Shown here piece after piece: positions 36,124 to 45,087 of a DNA stretch of 64,000 nt. The position numbers were made by a program, and so were the translations under genes. The stretch covers positions 22,156 to 86,155 of the forward strand of contig NZ_MVOH01000005.1 of assembly GCF_002286935.1 (NCBI RefSeq). Reading direction: 5' to 3'. The number at the start of each line of letters is the position of its first letter. Position 1 is the first letter of the stretch. Below the pieces are notes generated by a model that saw nothing but the letters and a program-made list of their open reading frames with translations, did no database searches and was not told the origin of the DNA. Source of the DNA: Bifidobacterium criceti. GTDB lineage: Bacteria; Actinomycetota; Actinomycetes; Actinomycetales; Bifidobacteriaceae.

Positions 36124-37077
36124 ATGGCACAGGATTTCAAACCGGGCATCTCGCTTGCGGGAGCGGTCGACCTCGAGGCGCTCAAGCACCAGACGAAGGC
36201 GGAACCGGGGCAGACGGGCGGCGCTCCCGCGGCCGGCGGCTACGTCATCGACGTGACGGAACGCAATTTCCAGGCGATGGTCGAATCGTCGGCGACGTTC
36301 CCGATCGTGCTGCTCATGTGGGTCGAGACGGACGACCGCTGCTTCCCGATGGCACAGGCGGTCGGCGACGCGGTCAACGGCATGAACGGGCAGCTGCAGC
36401 TCGCACGCATCGACGTCGCGAAGGACCCGGCGATCGCGCAGGCCTTCGGCATCCAAGGCGCGCCGGCGCTCTTCGCGCTCATCGCGGGCCGTCCGATGCC
36501 GATCCTGCAGGGTGTGCCGACCGATGAGGAACTCGAGCAGATCACGACGCATGTGCTGCCGCAGCTCGTGCAGGTCGCCGCGCAGTCGGGCGTGACGGGG
36601 ACCGCACCGTACATCGAAGGCACGAAGGACGGCGGTGCGGATGCGGCGCAACCCGCCGAGCCGCACGTCCCGCCGGCACACGCCGAAGCGCACCGCCTCG
36701 CCCAGGAAGGCGATTACGCGGGCGCGGCGGCCGCCTACGAGCAGGTCCTCGAAGCCGACCCGTCGGATGACCTCGCGCGCCGCGAACGCGCGAAGGCGCT
36801 GCTGCTCGCGCGTTCCGCGAACGCCGATGTGCGCGACGTGCGCAAAGCCGCGGCCGATGATCCGGACGATGTCGACGCGCAGCTCGCCGTCGCCGACGTC
36901 GATATGATCGGCGGACAGATCGATGACGCGTTCGGCCGTCTCCTCGACTTCGCCGCCGCGCACCGCGACAACATCGAACCGGTGCGTGAACGGATGCTCG
37001 AATACTTCCTCATCCCCGACGCCGGCGACGAGCGCGTCGCACGCGCACGCCGCCGCCTCGCGACGCTCATGTACTGA
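36124..37077 (+). CDS. Thioredoxin-fold/TPR protein, CnoX (YbbN)-like
   Basis: 317 residues. N-terminal thioredoxin fold (about 38-150: VIDVTERNFQAMVESSATFP, LARIDVAKDPAIAQAFGIQG, then APALFALIAGRPM) followed by TPR-like helices (about 185-317: EAHRLAQEGDYAGAAAAYEQ onward). The redox CxxC is absent; the position reads ETDDRCF, so it is not an oxidoreductase. Relatives act as chaperone-holdases or adaptor proteins. The ribosome-binding site is weak (GAGG 11 nt upstream). A hairpin follows. Confidence 0.87.
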   Translation: MAQDFKPGISLAGAVDLEALKHQTKAEPGQTGGAPAAGGYVIDVTERNFQAMVESSATFPIVLLMWVETDDRCFPMAQAVGDAVNGMNGQLQLARIDVAKDPAIAQAFGIQGAPALFALIAGRPMPILQGVPTDEELEQITTHVLPQLVQVAAQSGVTGTAPYIEGTKDGGADAAQPAEPHVPPAHAEAHRLAQEGDYAGAAAAYEQVLEADPSDDLARRERAKALLLARSANADVRDVRKAAADDPDDVDAQLAVADVDMIGGQIDDAFGRLLDFAAAHRDNIEPVRERMLEYFLIPDAGDERVARARRRLATLMY

Positions 37078-37117
37078 AGTCCGCGAACCAACATCCTTCC
37101 GTCGTCCGATACCCTTG

Positions 37118-37150
37118 ACTCCCGTGTGCCGTAAGGCCGCGGGAGTCTTG
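37118..37150 (+). terminator. Hairpin terminator after the CnoX-like gene
   Basis: GACTCCCG pairs with CGGGAGTC; inside it TGCC/GGC extend the stem. Followed by TTGTGTT. Confidence 0.55.
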
Positions 37151-37250
37151 TGTTCTGCGGATTCGATGGTCGAACACGACGGTATCGTTGATAGACTGTT
37201 ACCGCTACAACCAAGCACATTCGAGGAAATACAAGGGGACACAAGGAACC

Positions 37251-38516
37251 ATGGGCAAACACGTGGGAAGAAGGACGAGGAACGTGAAGAAGGAACGAAA
37301 TTCAAGCGTCGAACTGCTGCGCCTCATCGCGATGCTCATGATCGTGGCACATCATTATGTGACGATGAATCCGTTGATCCGGCATCTCGACATGGAACCG
37401 ATATCCGGTCGACTGTTTGTGTTCGAAGGAATCTATGCACTCGGAAAGATCGGTCTCGTCATCTTCTTCCTCATCTCCGCCTGGTACTTGTGCGAGGAAC
37501 GGAACCCGACGATCCGCAAGGGGCTCAAGCGCTCATGGATCCTTGAGCGTGAGGTGCTGTTCTATAGTCTGGGATTCATGCTGTTGTTCGTTGTCTTCCG
37601 TCCCGACCTCATCTCGAAGAAGACGATTGTCTACTCGTTCATCCCCACCACGTCCGGTCTCGTCTGGTGGTACGTGACCGCCTATGTGCTGTTCCTGTGC
37701 CTGTCCCCGTACATCACCGTGGGACTGCGCGCGATCGGCAAGAAGGCGCATGGTGCGCTGTGCATGTTCATGCTCGTCGTGTGGGGTGCCGTCTCGGGCA
37801 TGCTGCCGTTCGACATGTTCCAGCTCATCGGGCAGAGCTTCATCGATTTCCTGTACCTGTACGTGCTGATGACGTTCTACCGTTGGTATCTCGACGATTG
37901 GAGCCGCAAGACGGCGTGGGCGCTCGTCGGTGCCGGTGTCGTGCTCATCATGGGTTCCATTGTCGTGCTGCAGTTCCTCGGATCCGCCCTGCACATCGAC
38001 GCGTTGCGCATCCACTCCCATTACCTTTCGAGCAAGTGTGTGATGGTGCCGGTCATCATGATCGGATTCGGTCTGCTGCTGCTCGCGGAACGTCGTTTCT
38101 TCGTGAACAAGGTCATCAACTATCTCGCCGGCACGACGTTCGGCATCTACCTGATCCATTCATATCCGCCTGTGCGTGAGCTGCTGTGGCACCAATGGTT
38201 CGTTGCCGAACGGGATTACCGTATGCCGCACGCGGTGCTGCGGGCCGCCGTGAGTATCCTCATCGTCTTCGTCGGTTGCATGGTCGTGGATTGTATGAGG
38301 AAAGCGCTGTTCTCTGTTACGGTCGACCGCAACCGCGGTGGTTGGTTCGACCGCGTGGCCCGTTTCGTCGATTCGCGCACATGGGTGCGTCGTCTCCGTG
38401 CCGTCGTGGCCGATGAGCCTGCCGCCGCGGCGGGGGACATCGGCAGTGCGGCATTGCTGAACCAGGCCGATCAGCCCATTCCACCCACTGATGTCTCCGT
38501 GTCCCGCGACGCTTGA
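37251..38516 (+). CDS. Membrane acyltransferase, family 3 (OafA/WecH type)
   Basis: 421 residues with about ten membrane segments. The N-terminus reads NSSVELLRLIAMLMIVAHHY; the histidine pair in HHY is the likely catalytic site of acyltransferase-3 proteins, which O-acetylate surface sugars or wall polymers from the cytoplasmic acyl-CoA pool. Later conserved pieces are IGLVIFFLISAWYLC and FLAGTTFGIYLIHSY-like LAGTTFGIYLIHSYPP. A cytoplasmic tail of about 70 residues follows. AAGGAACC precedes ATG 37251. No polysaccharide cluster is adjacent; the target is unknown. Confidence 0.87.
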   Translation: MGKHVGRRTRNVKKERNSSVELLRLIAMLMIVAHHYVTMNPLIRHLDMEPISGRLFVFEGIYALGKIGLVIFFLISAWYLCEERNPTIRKGLKRSWILEREVLFYSLGFMLLFVVFRPDLISKKTIVYSFIPTTSGLVWWYVTAYVLFLCLSPYITVGLRAIGKKAHGALCMFMLVVWGAVSGMLPFDMFQLIGQSFIDFLYLYVLMTFYRWYLDDWSRKTAWALVGAGVVLIMGSIVVLQFLGSALHIDALRIHSHYLSSKCVMVPVIMIGFGLLLLAERRFFVNKVINYLAGTTFGIYLIHSYPPVRELLWHQWFVAERDYRMPHAVLRAAVSILIVFVGCMVVDCMRKALFSVTVDRNRGGWFDRVARFVDSRTWVRRLRAVVADEPAAAAGDIGSAALLNQADQPIPPTDVSVSRDA

Positions 38517-38532
38517 CAGGCGCGACGGGCCG

Positions 38533-39177
38533 TCACTCCATCGTGTTCGTACCGAACAACTGTTGGAACGACGGCCCTTCGTCGTCGAGTTCGCGTGCGA
38601 AATCGTCCTTCCACGCGCCGAACGGACGCCATGAGAGGTCGTCGTTGCTGAAGCGTGGTTCGTCGGTGATCTCGGTGATGCAGAACCGTGGGATGATGAG
38701 GTTCGTCACCGGCGTGCTGCGTTGCGCCTCCGCGATGACGAGGGGTGCGTTCGCGCCGCCGAACACGTCGATGTTCCATCCGTCCGCGCCTATCCACGCC
38801 GTGTACCGGTTCTTGATGATGACGTCGCCGCCGCGCAACACGAGTTCGGCTGCGATGTGCGCGTCGATCTCCCGTGACGCCTCGTACCGCGTGCCGCCGA
38901 CGGATGGTCCCTTCACTGCGAGCGCCGCGGTGCGGAACTCGTCGCGGTGCGCGGCGAGCACGGCGCGCGCGTCGAGGTCGGCGGACATCGCGACACGCAG
39001 CGAATGCGTCGTGAGGCGTATGCGCAACGCATAGTTGTCGGCGTGCACGAAATAGCTTTGGATGATGAGCGCCGGCGCGTCGCCGTCATCGAATTCCGTC
39101 GGCATCGCGTGGCAGAAGAATCGCCGCTCATACTGGAATTCGTCGAGCGGCGGCATCCCATTGATCGTCATGTCCAT
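38533..39177 (-). CDS. CYTH-domain protein (triphosphate tunnel family)
   Basis: 214 residues. The fold is suggested by FQYERRFF at the N-terminus (degenerate ExExK: Gln, Glu, Arg), by alternating charged strands such as NYALRIRLTTHSLRVAMSAD and KGPSVGGTRYEASREID, and by IVKNRY-type VIIKNRYTAWIG with GWNIDVFGGANAPLVIAEAQ. Family members hydrolyse triphosphate compounds; the altered ExExK makes activity uncertain. The ATG at 39177 lies 6 nt after TACACT and has no Shine-Dalgarno. Divergent from the tRNA-Arg gene, and convergent with the acyltransferase gene. Confidence 0.75.
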   Translation of the reverse strand: MDMTINGMPPLDEFQYERRFFCHAMPTEFDDGDAPALIIQSYFVHADNYALRIRLTTHSLRVAMSADLDARAVLAAHRDEFRTAALAVKGPSVGGTRYEASREIDAHIAAELVLRGGDVIIKNRYTAWIGADGWNIDVFGGANAPLVIAEAQRSTPVTNLIIPRFCITEITDEPRFSNDDLSWRPFGAWKDDFARELDDEGPSFQQLFGTNTME

Positions 39178-39183
39178 AATCAC

Positions 39184-39189
39184 AGTGTA
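39184..39189 (-). promoter_or_regulatory. Leaderless -10 hexamer for the CYTH gene
   Basis: TACACT on the minus strand, 6 nt before the ATG. Confidence 0.45.
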
Positions 39190-39257
39190 GTGGGGTGCGT
39201 CCGTAGCGCGTGCCGTGGCGCAACGTCAGGGTTTCGTGTATTGTAGGGATGTGCTAT

Positions 39258-39330
39258 GGGCTTGTAGCTCAGTGGATAGAGCGTTCGCCTCCGGAGCGAA
39301 AGGTCGTGGGTTCGAACCCCATTAAGCCCA
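39258..39330 (+). tRNA. tRNA-Arg (CCG)
   Basis: 73 nt without an encoded CCA. Acceptor GGGCTTG pairs with TAAGCCC (one G-T), D-arm GCTCAGTGGATAGAGC, anticodon loop CTCCGGA (anticodon CCG, reads CGG), T-arm GTGGG-TTCGAAC-CCCAT. A terminator hairpin follows. Confidence 0.95.
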
Positions 39331-39338
39331 CCCGTTGG

Positions 39339-39368
39339 CCCCGTCCTGATTCGTTCAGGACGGGGTTT
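39339..39368 (+). terminator. Terminator of the tRNA-Arg gene
   Basis: CCCCGTCCTGA/TCAGGACGGGG, 11-bp stem with a 5-nt loop, followed by TTT. Confidence 0.8.
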
Positions 39369-39539
39369 CGCATATCCGCCTGCATATCCGCATTGGTGCG
39401 TGTGCCCACAACGTGGCCGATGGCGCACGCGCGCAACGTCCACGCCGTTATGATGCCGAATGACCGTGCCGTCAATTGCGTGCGGCACACGACGGCAACA
39501 ACCATAGGGACATAAGGACCACAAGGAAAGGGAAGCGCT

Positions 39540-39938
39540 ATGTACGAAAATCTCAAGGCGATCGCGACGACCGAGGCGCCCGCGGCGCTCGGGGCCTACA
39601 GTCAGGCCGTGCAGGCGAACGGATTCGTCTTCGTCTCCGGCCAGCTCGGCATCGATCCGGCGACCGGTGAGCTCGACGGTGTCACGGCCGCCGACCAGGC
39701 CGCCCGTGCGCTCAAGAACATCACGAACATCCTCGCCGCCGCCGGCTGTGGTGTCGAACACGTGTGCCGTGCGACGATCTATCTGCGCAACGTCGAGGAC
39801 TTCGCCGAAGTGGACGGCGTCTACGCGAAGACGTTCACCGGCACCGTCAAGCCCGCGCGCGTCGCGTTCGGCAACAACATGATCCCGAAGGGCGCGCTCG
39901 TCGAGATCGACGTCATCGCCGCCGTTCCGCAGAACTGA
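39540..39938 (+). CDS. ridA: RidA family enamine/imine deaminase
   Basis: 132 residues, cytoplasmic trimer that hydrolyses reactive 2-aminoacrylate and related imines released by PLP enzymes. Motifs: APAALGAYSQAVQANGFVFV, then SGQLGIDPATGEL, and the catalytic arginine segment VCRATIYLRNVEDFAEVDGV, ending KPARVAFGNNMIPKGALVEI. AAGGAAAGGGAAG precedes the ATG. Single gene with no obvious partner. Confidence 0.95.
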   Translation: MYENLKAIATTEAPAALGAYSQAVQANGFVFVSGQLGIDPATGELDGVTAADQAARALKNITNILAAAGCGVEHVCRATIYLRNVEDFAEVDGVYAKTFTGTVKPARVAFGNNMIPKGALVEIDVIAAVPQN

Positions 39939-40003
39939 CATCCGCCCGTTTCGCTCATCGGCACATGGGCGCACTATGCGCCGCGGACCACATCCGCGCG
40001 CGG

Positions 40004-40009
40004 TACAGT
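40004..40009 (+). promoter_or_regulatory. Leaderless -10 hexamer for the GH30 gene
   Basis: TACAGT (in GGTACAGT) lies 6 nt before ATG 40016, with no Shine-Dalgarno. Confidence 0.45.
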
Positions 40010-40015
40010 GTGCCC

Positions 40016-41473
40016 ATGCGCATGTTCACGACCTATGCGAATGCCTCCGACACCGCGCTCGCGGCTGCGTTGAGCGAGTTTGAGCCATCCGCGTTCCTGC
40101 TCGCCGCCGATGGTGGTTCTGCTGAAGCCACCGACGCCGCAGATTCCGCCGGTTCCGCAATCGCGACGCTCACGATCGACCCCTCCCGTCCACGGCAGCC
40201 GATCGACGGTTTCGGGGCGTCGCTCACGCAGGCGTCCGCCGCGCTCATTGCGCGTCTGCCGTCCGCGACACGTTCTGCCGTCCTCACCGACCTGTTCAGT
40301 GTCCGCAATGGCATCGGCGTCTCGATGCTGCGCCAGCCGATCGGCCCCTCCGACCATGTGACACGTCCGTACCGTTTCACGCGCCGACGCGCCGATATGC
40401 GTCTGCGCTCGATTGATTTTTCGCCTGAAATTCGCGAAATCCTGCCGTTGCTGCTCGCTGCGCGCTCGATTCGCGCCCACAGCGCACCCGATGGGGGCCC
40501 GCTCAACATCATCGTCTCCCCGTGGAGCGCTCCCGCGTGGATGAAGACGAACCGTTCCGTGCTCGGCAAACGCACATTCACCCGTCTGACCGGGTATCTG
40601 CGCCCGCGCGCGTACGGTGCGTACGCCGAATACCTCACCCGGTTCATCGAATGCTACCGTGACGCGGGGCTGCATGTCTTCGGGGTCACACCGACGAACG
40701 AACCCGATTATCCGCAATCCCGCTGGCCGTCGATGGCGATGACGCCGGCGCAGCAGGCGCGTTTCGTCGCAAGGTTCCTCGCGCCGTGCCTGCGCGCGCA
40801 CGGCCTTGGGAACGTCCGCATCATGTGTTGGGACCACAATTATTCGACCGACCATTATCCCGACGGCCGTTTCGTGCGCGAACTGTACGCCGATCCGCGC
40901 GCGTACGCGGCCGTCGCCGGCTCCGCATGGCACTATTATGGCGGCGCGTCGCGCACGATGAGCGACATCCACCGCATCTGGCCGGACAAAGGCATCTGGG
41001 TGACGGAGGCCTCGGGCGGCGATTGGGGCCCGCGCAATTGGGATGACGCGCTCGTGCACACGTCCGCGCGCATCGTCGCGATGATGAACAACTGGGCGCA
41101 GTCGGCCGTATTGTGGAACATCGCGCTCGACGAACGCGGCGGCCCCGACTACTACTATCTACGCAACGACCACCGCCATTCGCAGAACCGTGGACTGTTG
41201 ACGATCGATACGCGTTCGCGCACGATCACGCGCAACGCCGATTACTACATCCTCGCGCATTTCGCGAAGTTCGTGCAACCGGGTTCCGCCGTCCTCACGC
41301 ACACGTTGCGCGACGCGCACGGGTTGCATGCGGCCGTGTTTGGCACGACGGACGGCCGTATCGCGGCTGTCGTCACGAACGAACGCGAGTCGCCTGCACG
41401 TCTGCGCATAGGCGGTGCGATTGTACGGCTGCCCGCGCGTTCGCTCACGACGTTGTGCGATATCCGTCGATGA
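40016..41473 (+). CDS. GH30 glycoside hydrolase (glucosylceramidase/beta-glycosidase type)
   Basis: 485 residues and no signal peptide, so it is intracellular. GH30 hallmarks: PIDGFGASLTQASAAL at the N-terminus, IIVSPWSAPAWMKTNRSVLG, acid/base Glu229 in VTPTNEPDYP, nucleophile Glu331 in IWVTEASGGDWGPRNW, and a C-terminal beta-sandwich with YYILAHFAKFVQPGS. Substrates in the family include glucosylceramides, beta-1,6-glucans and beta-xylosides or fucosides; here the substrate would have to be imported or small. ATG 40016 follows TACAGT by 6 nt; ATG 40022 is an alternative. Confidence 0.92.
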   Translation: MRMFTTYANASDTALAAALSEFEPSAFLLAADGGSAEATDAADSAGSAIATLTIDPSRPRQPIDGFGASLTQASAALIARLPSATRSAVLTDLFSVRNGIGVSMLRQPIGPSDHVTRPYRFTRRRADMRLRSIDFSPEIREILPLLLAARSIRAHSAPDGGPLNIIVSPWSAPAWMKTNRSVLGKRTFTRLTGYLRPRAYGAYAEYLTRFIECYRDAGLHVFGVTPTNEPDYPQSRWPSMAMTPAQQARFVARFLAPCLRAHGLGNVRIMCWDHNYSTDHYPDGRFVRELYADPRAYAAVAGSAWHYYGGASRTMSDIHRIWPDKGIWVTEASGGDWGPRNWDDALVHTSARIVAMMNNWAQSAVLWNIALDERGGPDYYYLRNDHRHSQNRGLLTIDTRSRTITRNADYYILAHFAKFVQPGSAVLTHTLRDAHGLHAAVFGTTDGRIAAVVTNERESPARLRIGGAIVRLPARSLTTLCDIRR

Positions 41474-41529
41474 TCATGCGCGTCCACAGTGGTGGTGGGG
41501 GCCGTCCCGTGTTCTGTCTGCTTGGACGG

Positions 41530-41535
41530 TAGACT
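41530..41535 (+). promoter_or_regulatory. Leaderless -10 hexamer for argS
   Basis: TAGACT lies 7 nt before the argS ATG, exactly as before valS. The intervening TGGTGG is at best a poor ribosome-binding site. Confidence 0.45.
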
Positions 41536-41542
41536 TGGTGGA

Positions 41543-43339
41543 ATGAGTCCTGAAGCGTTAAGTGCACTGTTGTATAGCATCGCCCAGCAGCTTGTCTCCG
41601 AAGGCCAGGCGGGCGACCTGACCGTTGACCTGATCCCCGGCGAATCCAGATTCGCCGTCATGCGCCCGAAGGATCGCGCGCATGGCGACTGGGCGTCGAA
41701 CGCCGCGATGCAGCTCGCGAAGCAAGCGGGCATGAAGCCACGTGACCTCGCCGAACTGTTCGCCGCGCGCCTTCGTGATGCGGACGGCGTCATGAGCGTC
41801 GAAGTCGCCGGCCCCGGTTTCATCAACATCACGCTTGATTCCGCGTCGGCCGCGCAAGTCGTCGATCGGGCACTCGCCGAGGGTGCCGCATTTGGCCGCA
41901 ACGACCATCTCGCAGGACGTACGCTCAATCTTGAATTCGTGTCCGCGAACCCGACCGGACCTATCCATATCGGCGGCACGCGTTGGGCGGCCGTCGGCGA
42001 TTCGATGGCGCGCGTGCTTGAGGCGAACGGAGCCGACGTCGTGCGCGAATATTACTTCAACGACCATGGCGAGCAGATCAACCGTTTCGCGAAGTCGCTC
42101 GTCGCGGCCGCGCATGGCGAGCCGACACCGGTCGACGGGTACAAGGGCGCCTACATCGATGAGATTGCGCGACGTGTCATCGTCGAAGCGAACGCCGACG
42201 GCATCGATATCCTCGACCTTCCGCGCGTCGATGGCGGCGCCGATGAGAAGGGCGAGCCGCTTGGCGAGGGCGATTCCGCACAACGTGAGGAGTTCCGCAA
42301 GCGCGCGGTGCCGATGATGTTCGACGAAATCCAGCATTCGATGCAGGAGTTCCGCGTCCATTTCGACGTCTGGTTCCACGAGAACAGCCTGTACGAGGAC
42401 GGCGAAGTCGAGAAGGCGATCGACGACCTGCGCGCACGCGGCGACATCTACGAGAAGGACGGCGCGACGTGGTTCGCGTCGACGAAGCACGGTGACGACA
42501 AAGACCGCGTCATCATCAAATCCGACGGCAACTACGCATACTTCGCCGCCGACATCGCCTATTACCGCAACAAACGCCACCGTGCCAACCATCCGGCGGA
42601 CGTCGCGATCTACATGCTCGGTGCCGACCACCATGGCTACATCGGCCGCATGATGGCGATGTGTGCGGCATTCGGCGACAAACCGGGCGACAACATGCAG
42701 ATTCTCATCGGACAGCTCGTCAACGTCATGAAGGATGGCAAAGCCGTACGCATGAGCAAACGCGCCGGCAACGTCGTCACGATCGACGACCTCATCGATG
42801 CGATCGGCGTCGACGCGTCACGCTATTCGCTTGCGCGCACCGACTACAATTCGCCCGTCGACATCGACCTCGACCTGCTCGCGTCGCATTCGAACGACAA
42901 CCCCGTCTACTATGTGCAGTACGCGCATGCGCGCTCGTGCAACGTCGACCGCAACGCGGCCGCCGCGAACATCACACGGCATGGCGCGGACATGGCGCTC
43001 CTCGACACCGAAGCGGACGGCGAGGTCATCGCGATGCTCGCACAATGGCCGTCCGTGCTCGCCCAAGCGGGCGATATGCGCGCGCCGCACCGCATCGCCC
43101 ACTATCTCGAGGACCTCGCGGCCGCCTACCACAAGTGGTACAACGTCGAACGCGTCGTGCCGATGGCACTCACCGAAGCCGAGGAACGCGCCGACGATGC
43201 GACACGTGAGGCGACACGCATCGCGAAATGCCCCGAACCCGCACGCTCCGCCGCACGACTCAAGCTCAACGACGCCGTGCAGACCGTCATCGCGAACGGC
43301 CTCGATCTGCTCGGCGTGACCGCCCCCGACAAGATGTGA
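41543..43339 (+). CDS. argS: Arginyl-tRNA synthetase
   Basis: 598 residues. Class I synthetase for tRNA-Arg. The N-terminal Add-1 domain is followed by the signature SANPTGPIHIGGTRWA (HIGG at 142-145 for HIGH), the ADHHGYIGRM-type segment YMLGADHHGYIGRMMAM, and VRMSKRAGNVVTIDDL as KMSKS. The DALR anticodon domain at the C-terminus contains AHRIAHYLEDLAAAYHKWYN-like residues. First gene of argS-lysA-hom-thrB; lysA begins 50 nt after it. Confidence 0.97.
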   Translation: MSPEALSALLYSIAQQLVSEGQAGDLTVDLIPGESRFAVMRPKDRAHGDWASNAAMQLAKQAGMKPRDLAELFAARLRDADGVMSVEVAGPGFINITLDSASAAQVVDRALAEGAAFGRNDHLAGRTLNLEFVSANPTGPIHIGGTRWAAVGDSMARVLEANGADVVREYYFNDHGEQINRFAKSLVAAAHGEPTPVDGYKGAYIDEIARRVIVEANADGIDILDLPRVDGGADEKGEPLGEGDSAQREEFRKRAVPMMFDEIQHSMQEFRVHFDVWFHENSLYEDGEVEKAIDDLRARGDIYEKDGATWFASTKHGDDKDRVIIKSDGNYAYFAADIAYYRNKRHRANHPADVAIYMLGADHHGYIGRMMAMCAAFGDKPGDNMQILIGQLVNVMKDGKAVRMSKRAGNVVTIDDLIDAIGVDASRYSLARTDYNSPVDIDLDLLASHSNDNPVYYVQYAHARSCNVDRNAAAANITRHGADMALLDTEADGEVIAMLAQWPSVLAQAGDMRAPHRIAHYLEDLAAAYHKWYNVERVVPMALTEAEERADDATREATRIAKCPEPARSAARLKLNDAVQTVIANGLDLLGVTAPDKM

Positions 43340-43389
43340 CCCACAACCCCGCAGTGCGGTAAGAGAGGACAGAACAGAAAGGAACGACC

Positions 43390-44979
43390 ATGGCGATAAG
43401 CCCGATATGGCCGCAGGACACGACGCGCGACGCCAACGGCGAACTGACGTTCCACGGCATCACCGCGAGCGCGCTCGTCAACGAATACGGTTCGCCGCTC
43501 TACGTCTACGACCTTGACGAAGTGCGCTCGCGTGCGAAACATTTCGTCAAGGCCGCCACACGCGCGTTCAGCAACACTACGACACATGTCAGCTATGCGG
43601 CGAAGGCGTTCCTGAGCAAGGAGATCGCGCGCATCGTGACCGAGGAGGGCATGTACGTCGACACATGCACGCTCGGTGAAATGAAGATCGCGCTCGCCGC
43701 GGGCGTCCCCGGACGCCGCCTCGTGCTGCACGGCAACAACAAAAGCGACGAGGAGATCGCGCTCGCGATCGAGGAGGGTTTCTCGAAGATCGTCATCGAC
43801 GCGCCCGATGAGCCTGCACGCATCGCCACAATCGCGAAGCGCCTCGGCAAACGCGCGCGCGTCATGCTGCGTGTGACGTCGGGCATCCATGCGGGCGGCC
43901 ACGAGTTCGTCTCGACCGCGCACGAGGACCAGAAATTCGGTGTCGCGCTGCTGCCCGCCGGTGCGGACACGTCGATCGTCGACAACATCGACGCGCTCGA
44001 TGATGTCACGCCCGCAGCCGCGAACGCGCTCATGCGCGAGGACGAGCTTGAGGAGTCGGGGGAGACGGAGGCTCGCGCGGAACTCGAACTGCGCTATGAT
44101 GTGCGCTACCCGTACGATCTGACCGCCGCCGATGTGACGGAGGGCGACCGGCTGCTCGCCGCGGCGATGGAGGTCGTCGCGAATGGTCCCGCGATCGCCG
44201 TGCTGCGCGACATCGCGACGTATGACAACCTTGAGCTCGTCGGCATCCATTCGCATATCGGCTCGAACATCCATGACGCCGAGGCGTTCATCCAGGCGGG
44301 CAAGCGCATGATGCTGCTGCGCAAGACGTTCTATGCGACGAACGGCTATACGCTTCCGGAGGTCGATCTTGGCGGCGGCTATTCGGTCGCGTACACCGAC
44401 GATGAGGACCGCATGGACGTCGACCGCGAGCTCGCGCGCCTCGCCGAGGCCGTCACGAAGACGAACCGCCTGCTCGGCATGCCCGCGCCGGTCATCTCGT
44501 TCGAACCGGGACGTTGGATCGTCGCGCCGGCAGGTGTCACACTGTACACGGTCGGTGCCGTCAAGACCGTGCATCTTGGTGACGGGTTCACGGACAGCGC
44601 TGGCGAAGCGATCCATGAACGCGACTATGTCGCCGTCGATGGCGGCATGAGCGACAACATCCGTCCGGCGCTCTACGGCGCGAAGTACACGGCGGTCCTC
44701 GCGAACCGCACATCCGACGAACCTGCGCGCCTGTCGCGTGTCGTCGGTGTCCATTGCGAATCCGGGGACATCGTCGTCGACGAGGTCAAGCTGCCCGGAG
44801 ATGTGCGCCGTGGTGATATCCTCGCGGTGCCGGTGACGGGCGCGTATGGCCGTTCGATGGCGAGCAACTACAACATGGCGCTTTTCCCGGCCGTCGTCGG
44901 CGTCGATGCGCACGGTGCGCATCTGATGATGCGTCGCGAGACGATCGACGATCTGCTCGCGTTCGATGTGAGTGAATGA
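43390..44979 (+). CDS. lysA: Diaminopimelate decarboxylase
   Basis: 529 residues, somewhat long for the family because of insertions near 210-240. This PLP enzyme makes lysine from meso-diaminopimelate. PLP lysine Lys72 in HVSYAAKAFLSKE, HSHIGSNIHD (PLP phosphate site), DLGGGYSVAYTDDEDRMD, EPGRWIVAPAGV and the substrate-binding CESGDIVVDEVKLP. GAAAGGAACGACC precedes the ATG. It lies between argS and hom. Confidence 0.96.
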   Translation: MAISPIWPQDTTRDANGELTFHGITASALVNEYGSPLYVYDLDEVRSRAKHFVKAATRAFSNTTTHVSYAAKAFLSKEIARIVTEEGMYVDTCTLGEMKIALAAGVPGRRLVLHGNNKSDEEIALAIEEGFSKIVIDAPDEPARIATIAKRLGKRARVMLRVTSGIHAGGHEFVSTAHEDQKFGVALLPAGADTSIVDNIDALDDVTPAAANALMREDELEESGETEARAELELRYDVRYPYDLTAADVTEGDRLLAAAMEVVANGPAIAVLRDIATYDNLELVGIHSHIGSNIHDAEAFIQAGKRMMLLRKTFYATNGYTLPEVDLGGGYSVAYTDDEDRMDVDRELARLAEAVTKTNRLLGMPAPVISFEPGRWIVAPAGVTLYTVGAVKTVHLGDGFTDSAGEAIHERDYVAVDGGMSDNIRPALYGAKYTAVLANRTSDEPARLSRVVGVHCESGDIVVDEVKLPGDVRRGDILAVPVTGAYGRSMASNYNMALFPAVVGVDAHGAHLMMRRETIDDLLAFDVSE

Positions 44980-45008
44980 GCTGTCGAAACTCTGACGGAT
45001 TCCATATA

Positions 45009-45042
45009 GGGGAAGCATGGGCGTCGTGCTCATAGCTTCCCC
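45009..45042 (+). terminator. Hairpin between lysA and hom
   Basis: GGGGAAGC/GCTTCCCC with an inner ATG/CAT pairing, in the 108-nt gap. Directly after it TACAAT (45044-45049) is a good -10 box, so hom may have its own promoter. Confidence 0.5.
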
Positions 45043-45087
45043 GTACAATATCGGCAGTAGTGCACGCCGCGAAGAAAGGAATGGACA

